Positions 58,111 to 64,000 of a stretch of 64,000 nt of DNA are shown here, in pieces. The position numbers and the translations under genes are program-made. The stretch is from positions 248,213,127-248,277,126 of the forward strand of contig OV884056.1 of the NCBI GenBank assembly GCA_930367215.1, in the 5' to 3' direction. The notes under the pieces are model-generated. The model did not search any database, was not told where the DNA came from, and was given only the letters and a program-made list of their open reading frames with translations. Numbering within the stretch: the stretch's first letter is position 1; every line of letters begins with the position of its first letter. This DNA comes from Pollenia angustigena (taxonomy: Eukaryota; Arthropoda; Insecta; Diptera; Polleniidae).

Positions 58111-58862
58111 AGGTGCATGTAGACGACATGTTTTTTACATCTGACTTCTCAAGTCACATGTAATTGTGCATGTCTGTCAAAAGTGCTGTTTTACAGAAGG
58201 TTTATAACATAGCGTCTTCACCTGTCAATTTTTTGTCATACCAAACGTCAAACTTCATATTAAAAAACGCTGACAAAAATTTTCGAGTTTTTTTTATATA
58301 GACTTTGACATTTGGTATGACAAAAAATTGTCAGGTGAAGACGCTATGTAATATTCGGTCACAAACGTACATGTAATTTGCTTCTGACATTGTCTCTGTT
58401 TTTTTTTCGCATAGTTATTGCAAAAACCAACATAAAAATGCCGCCACGAAAATTTTTATTTACGCCGTAAAATAGTTTAGCCATCTTAACATATTTTTCT
58501 TTTAATTCAAAGATACCAATTTAGGATTTTATAACGAAACGGTTTTTATATATATATTAACATAAATTCAATTCAATAGTGCGATGATCGTACAAATCTC
58601 TGTATTGTTAAATATTAACTTCAGCCGGCTAATGATTCCGTCAATAGTGGACGCCGCTGCCGGTTTCTTCTTGGCATAGATTTCTGATGTCAGATGGTTT
58701 GTCAGAAGAAAATAGAGCACGCTCTAATTAAAATTTTGTCAGATGACTTTGCATCTGACTTTTACAGAAGCAAAGTTAAAATGGTAACACACGACATGTA
58801 TGTATTTTGAAGTGGAAAATTTGACATGCCAGATGACAAAAACATGTCGTGTACGGACGCCT
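58111..58862. mobile_element. MITE, AGGTGC/AGGCGC family, copy 2
   Basis: AGGTGCATGTAGACGACATG at the left and CATGTCGTGTACGGACGCCT at the right are imperfect inverses. TAA precedes and TTA follows, so the duplication is imperfect. It is collinear with copy 3 at 63115-63747 except for a further MITE at 58208-58348. Confidence 0.82.
58208..58348. mobile_element. 141-bp MITE nested in a MITE
   Basis: CATAGCGTCTTCACCTGTCA at the left; TGTCAGGTGAAGACGCTATG at the right. TAA flanks both sides (58205-58207, 58349-58351). The sister copy at 63211-63226 reads GGTTTATAATATTCGG without it, which proves the insertion and its 3-bp duplication. Confidence 0.93.
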
Positions 58863-58891
58863 TTAGATAAGTGGGCCAAAAACGTTACTTA

Positions 58892-59222
58892 AGGCTAGAT
58901 TACACTATTATACTTTGTATTAATACATGTCAAAAACTCAAGTAATATGACAAAGTGTGATAGTGTGAATGCAATGTGTCACGAAAATAACAAGTATTAT
59001 GGAAAAAGTTTGACATCCCATACGACTTCATCGTTTTTTGAAAAATTTCTAAACAATAATACTTTTCATTGGATCAGGGTTGCATTTTTTTTTCATGCGT
59101 GAGTGTTTATACTTTGTGTGATGGTGTGAACACAAACTGTCATGTAACATTAGATTTTTTGACAGCCGCATCACAAAGTATTATGGAATACGTAAGACTT
59201 GTGAGATAGGATAATCTAGGCA
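58892..59222. mobile_element. MITE, AGGCTAGATTACAC family, intact copy
   Basis: AGGCTAGATTACACTAT at the left, ATAATCTAGGCA at the right, flanked by TTA (58889-58891, 59223-59225). The right TTA doubles as the left flank of a second, truncated copy. Confidence 0.8.
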
Positions 59223-59225
59223 TTA

Positions 59226-59395
59226 AGGCTAGATTACACTATTATACTTGTATTAATATATGTCAAAAACTCAAGTAATATGACAAAGTGTGATAGTGTG
59301 AATGCAATGTGTCACGAAAATGACAAGTATTCATTGTTTTTTGAAAAATTTCTAAACAATAATACTTTTCATTAGATCAGGGTTGCATTTTTAAT
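59226..59395. mobile_element. MITE, AGGCTAGATTACAC family, truncated copy
   Basis: Repeats the left half of the preceding element, from AGGCTAGATTACACTATTAT to TCAGGGTTGCATTTT, and then breaks off. Head-to-tail with it. Confidence 0.75.
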
Positions 59396-59709
59396 ATTAA
59401 CGTAATATTTACAGTTCTTTTTCTGAACTTAAAGAATTTCACAGATGGTATGGAGTTGAGTTTTTTGTACCGGAGTCGGAGCCGAAGTACCTACAAAAAC
59501 TCGCGAATCTACTCGATTCTTCGAAATTGGCGATACAATATTTTGTAGAGCACTGTGAATAAGTATAATTTAATTTATTTTATGACTGTTAGTTCATTCA
59601 AGTACTTTACTTAAATATTATAAAAGTTTGTAATAATTAAAATTTTTAAAATTAATTTATATACTATTGAATTTTTTTTTTTTTGTATTTTGGTGTAAAT
59701 CGCAATTTA

Positions 59710-59857
59710 GTGCCAATTCACACGTTACAAGTCTTATTGATCAGCTTACTACCTTATAGGCGAGAGAGAGTGAGAGAGAAACGTTTATTTTCCTCTCGTC
59801 ACTCTCGTTCTAAAGTAGCAAGCTGATCAATAAGATTTGCAACTTGTGAATTGGGAC
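59710..59857. mobile_element. 148-bp MITE, GTGCCAATTCACA ends
   Basis: GTGCCAATTCACACGTTACA, AGTCTTATTGATCAGCTT at the left mirrors AAGCTGATCAATAAGATTTG, CAACTTGTGAATTGGGAC at the right. TTA on both sides (59707-59709, 59858-59860). The loop region is rich in GAGAGAGA/TCTCTC. Confidence 0.85.
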
Positions 59858-60384
59858 TTAGTGAAAGAGAGAACAAATTGGAACAACATGGTCTTAAATA
59901 CAAACTTAATTATTTGTTGGTGCAACGAGATGATTCTGTGGAAGTACCTACATTGGTTTTTAAATATATAAAAAATTGCTCGGTTTCAAAGGATTTTGGT
60001 AGGTTTTGTAGACAATTTTGGTCGGATAAACAATTTTTAAGCGGCACCCCTGGGCATCACTGACAAAAACAAATTTGTTTTGAAAGCAGCGTTACCATTT
60101 GTCAAGTTTTTTCTTTTATTGCAAATTTTTTTTGTTATTTTTTTATATTTTTAAACAAATTGAACTTCAAATACATTTTTTATTTCAAAAACATTTTTTC
60201 TTTAAATGGTGACATTTATGTTTGATGGTAAATCTTAGATGAGAGCAATGTAAACGATTGTTTCACATTTTCTACATCTTTAATGGTAGATGTTAGATGT
60301 TGATCAGTGTAAAATGCCTATAAAACACACATACGGGCATTTAACAGGCAGATATTATTTTTTTTTTTTTTATTAATATTTGTT

Positions 60385-61290
60385 TTTAATTAGTATTGTG
60401 GTAGGTTTATTAAACTTTAAATGTTTTTTAATCCAAATTTTGATATTTGATTCAGGATAAAGTTCATTAAATTTAATTTTTATAAGGAAAGAAATTTTAC
60501 AACATGAAATAAATTAAAATTTAATTATAATTTTTCATTCTCGACTGAACTAGGAATCGAACCCATCATAAATAGTTCAACAAATTAACCACAATACTTT
60601 TTATTGCTAACAGCTAAGGCACAAGCTCTATGTTTACATTTGTCCTTCAAGTTGTCATAACAAAAGGTCAAAAAGAAAATGAAAGACAAAAAAATAAAAA
60701 CGGAAAAATGGTCTTTGGACTTCAAGAAGAATTTTTGACAAAAAGTACGACAAAACAGAAGTAAGGAAGAACATGTAAGTCAATTAAAATAGAAAATCAT
60801 TCTATTTCGATCTACCTGGTTTAAAATACCATTTGGTTTAATAATTGATGTTTGACTATTGACTGCAAGTCGTCATCAATGGCAGTGAGTGTTAAAAGGC
60901 ACAGATTTCTGAAGATACAGTGTGGCTACTATCGAAACATGCCAACCTGTCGGTGAACGTGAATCCGATTCCGCGTCAGTCAATAATAAAAAAATATCAA
61001 TAAATTTTAATTCATTTCATGTTGTAAAATTCCTTTTTTAATAAAAATAATTTAATGAAAATTAAATTTGAACGGCAAACCCCTCTGAAGATATTGAGTT
61101 GTTACAATTGAATCATGTTAGGGTAACCAGTCCATGAAAGTCTGGGTTCGAGCCCCGCGGCAGTCAAGATTGACAAATTACAAATAAATTTGAATTAATT
61201 TCATGTTGTAAAATTCCTCCCTTCATAAAATATCAAAATTTGGATTAAAAATCATAAACAGTTCAACAATAATAACCACAATACAAATTA
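60385..61290. repeat. Inverted pair of SINE-type units, relatives of 51.3-53.1 kb
   Basis: The left part (60388-60600) and the right part (61190-61290) carry TTAGTATTGTGGT..AATCCAAATTTTGAT and its inverse. Between them 60600-60900 matches, in inverse orientation, the AAGGCACAAGCTCTATG..TTGTCCTTCAAGTTG part of the 561-bp unit. The segment 61075-61170 has a B box, GGTTCGAGCCC, on the + strand with an A-box-like AAGATATTGAGTTGTTAC before it. Confidence 0.65.
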
Positions 61291-61623
61291 TTTTCGAAAT
61301 CTTTTTTTTTAACCCTAACAACATAAATTTGTGTGTTTTCGCAACCTTAAACATTCGTACATTTATTTTTATTCAAAATAATCTAATTACTCATTCTGAT
61401 AATTTTTCACCGATACAAAAAAAAAAGCATTGTAATTTATTAATACATATTTATGTATGTATCACAATGTCTTTCCATACTTTCGTACATATGTACATAC
61501 TTTAAATTTTTGCAAATTAGTTAAGAATATTAAATTTCATTTAATTTTAAATATATATTTTTTTAATGTTGAAATTTGATAAGCTGTAGCTTTTGTTTAT
61601 CTTTTGACAAAGTATTTTAAAGC
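61291..61623. other. 5' flank of the tRNA gene, nothing assigned
   Basis: AT-rich, no repeat recognised. Confidence 0.4.
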
Positions 61624-61715
61624 GCTCCAGTGGCGCAATTGGTTAGCGCACGGTACTTATAATCAGTAACTTGTGAGCAATGCCGGGGTTGTGAGTTCGA
61701 GCCTCACCTGGAGCA
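61624..61715 (+). tRNA. tRNA-Ile (anticodon UAU) with an 18-nt intron
   Basis: The acceptor stem GCTCCAG pairs with CTGGAGC, followed by discriminator A (61715). The D arm is GCGC..GCGC with the A box TGGCGCAATTGG. The anticodon stem CGGTA/TGCCG encloses the loop CTTATAA with anticodon TAT at 61658-61660. The T arm GTGAG TTCGAGC CTCAC contains the B box GTTCGAGCC. The intron (61662-61679, starting ATCAGTAACTTG) sits one base after the anticodon, the canonical place. CCA is not encoded. It decodes AUA; tRNA-Ile(UAU) genes commonly have an intron at this site in animals. All stems pair fully, so the gene should be functional. Confidence 0.96.
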
Positions 61716-61729
61716 GTGCAATAATATGC

Positions 61730-61736
61730 TTTTTTT
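61730..61736 (+). terminator. Pol III T7 terminator of the tRNA gene
   Basis: Seven T residues beginning 15 bases after the discriminator base. Confidence 0.85.
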
Positions 61737-62186
61737 ATGAGCGAAACTTTTTTTTATGTAAATTTTAAACACAGCATAAACTATGCAAAAAAGGAAAACG
61801 GAAAAAACTCACATAAATTATCTCTTTCCAAATTCTCACAGCTAAAAACAGATTGATTATCACAGTTTCCAAAATTTTTCCGACTTTTTCTCAATTAAAA
61901 CACCGCTTGAAATTTTAGTTATGTGCTAAAAATTTAACTGAGTAACTGTAACAATAAAAACATTTAAAATATTTACATACAAAACTATTTGTGAGCTGAT
62001 TTTTTTAAATAGCTACTTTAAATTGAAACAATATGCCGATCAGGCTAAATTTCATAAGAAAACTTTTCCGCACTATATGTGATGTAAATATATAACACCC
62101 TAGTCCTCTAAATATATATCTGGGATCTTTGGAAATCCCATTTCAACGGACATACGGACATCGTTAAAACAACTTCCCTACTCAAG
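61737..62186. repeat. AT-rich flank with a dispersed repeat fragment
   Basis: Positions 61985-62180 carry ATGCCGATCAGGCTAAATTT and CGGACATACGGACATCGTTA, the closing part of the fly repeat family seen at 9547 and 35226. Confidence 0.5.
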
Positions 62187-62572
62187 CCTTTACTAGAACA
62201 CAAGTAGGCGCAAGAAGTTGAGTGCGTCCAAGAACAAGATGGCAGTTCTACACTACTTTTTTTATTTTTAATTTCCTTAGCTAATCCCGCGAAGCTCTAT
62301 GCTTGTCTGCAGGAAAGAAACCAGAGTCTCTGGCGGGAATCGAACCCGCAACCTCGACGCTGATAGACTAGAACACATGTAGGCGCAAAAAGTAGAGGGC
62401 CTCCAAGAACAAGATGGCAGTTCGACACTACTTTTTTATTTTTAATTTCCTAAGCTAAACGCGCGAAGCTCTATGCTTGTCTGCAGAAAAGAAACCAGAG
62501 TCTCTGGCGGGAATCGAACCCGCAACCTCAACGCTGATAGACTAGCCTGCTACCAGCTAGCCTACCGGGGCA
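62187..62572 (-). repeat. tRNA-derived SINE, tandem duplicate (period ~184)
   Basis: The complete unit reads on the - strand from 62572: GTGCCCCGGTAGGCTAGCTG, with TAGGCTAGCTGGTAGC as an A box, and GCGGGTTCGATTCCCGCC, a B box with a closed T-type stem. Then follows a body with GTTTCTTTTCTGCAGACAAG and CTTGTTCTTGGAGGCCCTCT. The second unit (62187-62370) repeats the body and B box but lacks the A box. A third, headless fragment is at 45619. Confidence 0.8.
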
Positions 62573-62879
62573 CTTAAAAACGATGCAAATACAGAACTGG
62601 CGTGTTATACCTAGAGAAAGGTCAAGATATAAGTCTATAGTTGACTATAGTTGACACACAGAAAAAATACCGATGTAAAATTAACATAGCAAAATGTTGA
62701 TTGAGAATTATTTAAATTTGTCATTATTTCATATTAATTTTAAATGAAAAATATTAAAATGACCTTAAAACGATAAAATTAAGTTTTATGAACAATGATC
62801 GGTCATTGGAAATTTTCGTTAATTGCAACAGGCCAGATTTTTTCGAGTTACGAAAATCAAGCTCGCACTGTATTACTTT

Positions 62880-63867
62880 AAAACTGTTTTATGGCCAAAT
62901 TAAGCTCAGCTAATGATGATCCAAATGATTTGGATGATATTATTTTTATTGAATATAATAAAAATACATTTAAAACTGTTTAATACAAATGTAAATATAT
63001 TTATTATTTAATCTTAACTGAAAATGGTCCCCATCAATGACGTCGCCTTTTGTAAGATTTTGGAGGTTATAATACTCGGCACAGCAAAATGCAACTTGTT
63101 TTGTGTTTATGTAAAGGCGCCCGTACACGACATGTATTTGTCATCTGACATGTCAAATTTTCAAGTCACATGTAATTGTTAATGTCTGTCAAAATTGCTG
63201 TTTTACATAAGGTTTATAATATTCGGTCACAAACGTACATGTAATTTGCTTCTGACATTGTCTCTGTTTTTTTCGCATTGTTATTGCAGAAACCAAAGTA
63301 GTTCTCGGTTTCAAAATAGCTTGCTGCCGCCACGAAAATATTTATTTGCGCCGTAAAATAATTTAGCCATCTTAACATTTTTTCTTTTATTTTAAAGATA
63401 CCAATTTAGAATTTTATAATTAAACGGTTTTTATGTTTATATTTACATAAATTCTATTCAATGGTGAGATGAGCATACATATCTTGGTATTGTAAAATAT
63501 TAACTTCAGCCGGCTAATGATTCGGTCAAAAGTTGACGCCGCTGCCAGTTTCTTCCCGGCATAGATTTCTGATGTCAGATGGTTTGTCAGAAGAAAATAG
63601 AGCACGCTCTAATTGAAATTTTGTCAGATGACTTTGCGTCTGACTTTTACAGAAGCAAAGTTAAAAAGGTAACACACGACATGTATGTGTTTTGCAGTGG
63701 GAAATTTGACATGTCAGATGACAAAAACATGTCGTCTATATGCTCCTTAATTAAATTGTAAAAATGGCTTAGTGCTTTTTTACGCTTTTTTTTGCTCGAA
63801 ATAGTGCTTTTTAGTGCTTTTTTCAAATTTTAAAGTGCTTTTTGCTCTCAAAAAGTTGGCATCACTG
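62880..63867 (-). mobile_element. hAT-like element, CAGTGATGCC family, copy 3, interrupted
   Basis: The right end is AAAAAGTTGGCATCACTG with the AAAGCACT subterminal repeats. The central text GGTCCCCATCAATGACGTCG and CTCGGCACAGCAAAAT matches copy 1 in reverse. A MITE (63115-63747) splits it. The far end is lost, and the left boundary near 62880 is approximate. Confidence 0.7.
63115..63747. mobile_element. MITE, AGGTGC/AGGCGC family, copy 3
   Basis: AGGCGCCCGTACACGACATG at the left; CATGTCGTCTATATGCTCCT at the right. TAA flanks both sides (63112-63114, 63748-63750). An inner repeat, TTTGTCATCTGACATGTCAA, mirrors TTTGACATGTCAGATGACAA. The 61-codon frame on the - strand inside it is not supported as a gene. 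Confidence 0.85.
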
Positions 63868-63888
63868 GTCATAGTGTCCATGGACGTT

Positions 63889-63964
63889 ATGACACTTTCA
63901 AAAGTGTCGTCCACTTTGCAAATGGACATTATGACACTTTCAAAAGTGTCATTAGGTCCATAAT
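63889..63964. repeat. Direct repeat of a 29-bp hairpin unit
   Basis: TGGACGTTATGACACTTTCA..AAAGTGTC occurs at 63889 and again, with one change, at 63931. Each unit contains the hairpin GACACTTT-CA-AAAGTGTC. The array may continue beyond the window. Confidence 0.7.
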
Positions 63965-64000
63965 TACTAAAGAAGTTAAATACAAAAAAATTAGCTGCAC

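Larger units (their letters stand above)
57582..60052. mobile_element. hAT element with transposase relics and nested MITEs
   Basis: The ends CAGGGTTGC and, inverted, CAGGGGTGC are flanked by the exact octamer GGCATCAC (57574-57581, 60053-60060). TTGGTCGGAT occurs inside both ends. Coding remnants on the + strand: a frame to 57892 ending AAAYIAKQASENIKKKTEDY, followed in another frame by LIADETTNVAKTNS, which resembles the catalytic DE(S/T)T segment of hAT transposases; and a C-terminal-looking frame around 59860-60040. At least four MITEs are inserted in it (58111-58862, 58892-59222, 59226-59395, 59710-59857). Confidence 0.88.

Noticed and set aside
62500..62572. Candidate tRNA gene on the - strand
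   Set aside because: The T-type stem closes, but the acceptor and anticodon stems do not pair as in a tRNA, and the unit is tandemly duplicated with a SINE body.

Overview
The window looks like nuclear DNA from a higher (probably calyptrate) fly. It is strongly AT-rich and has spliced genes, an intron-containing tRNA gene, and dense mariner, hAT, Helitron, LINE and MITE remnants with the intergenic repeat texts typical of such flies. The species is an inference. There is no operon, CRISPR array or prokaryotic-type system. Real host genes take up about 2% of the sequence.

Host genes. (1) A three-exon basic helix-loop-helix gene on the + strand (coding 43755-44388, 55893-56025, 56591-56813; 329 codons) with an intact reading frame across both junctions. 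The bHLH sequence best fits sage, the salivary-gland bHLH factor of flies. Its first intron is 11.5 kb and is almost wholly built of nested transposons. (2) The first coding exon of an unidentified gene on the - strand (15816-15717) with a long 5' leader and possible promoter up to about 16140. Its other exons were not found. (3) A tRNA-Ile(UAU) gene with an 18-nt intron at 61624-61715.

Mobile elements, left to right. 1-15 kb holds a short hAT (603-1567), a CAGTGATGCC-type hAT (3001-3619), a foldback element with very long inverted repeats (5878-6917), a run of MITEs (7.2-9.5 kb), and two hAT elements back to back (11892-13193 and 13211-14523). 17-32 kb holds TIR elements, a pogo-like element carrying 250-bp tandem repeats, dispersed fly repeats and a broken mariner transposase gene. 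32-43 kb holds a tandemly duplicated repeat, a hAT with another repeat inside it, a second mariner split by a hAT that itself carries two more MITEs, and several MITEs. 44-56 kb (sage intron 1) holds a decayed Helitron helicase, a three-layer MITE/hAT nest, a triplicated tRNA-like SINE unit and a LINE reverse transcriptase interrupted by a hAT. 57-64 kb holds a 2.5-kb hAT with MITEs nested two deep, SINE units around the tRNA gene, and a third CAGTGATGCC hAT interrupted by a MITE.

Most insertions were delimited by reading target-site duplications directly: 8-bp duplications for CAGGG/CAGTG-type elements, 3-bp TTA/TAA duplications for many MITEs (Harbinger-like behaviour) and TA for pogo-like ones. 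Several are confirmed by unoccupied sister copies elsewhere in the same window. I see no new host system. The most unusual signals are an 83-bp tandem monomer shared by two structurally unrelated elements, parallel subterminal motifs in the adjacent hAT pair, a near-identical 28-bp palindrome at two sites, and the depth of nesting inside the sage intron.
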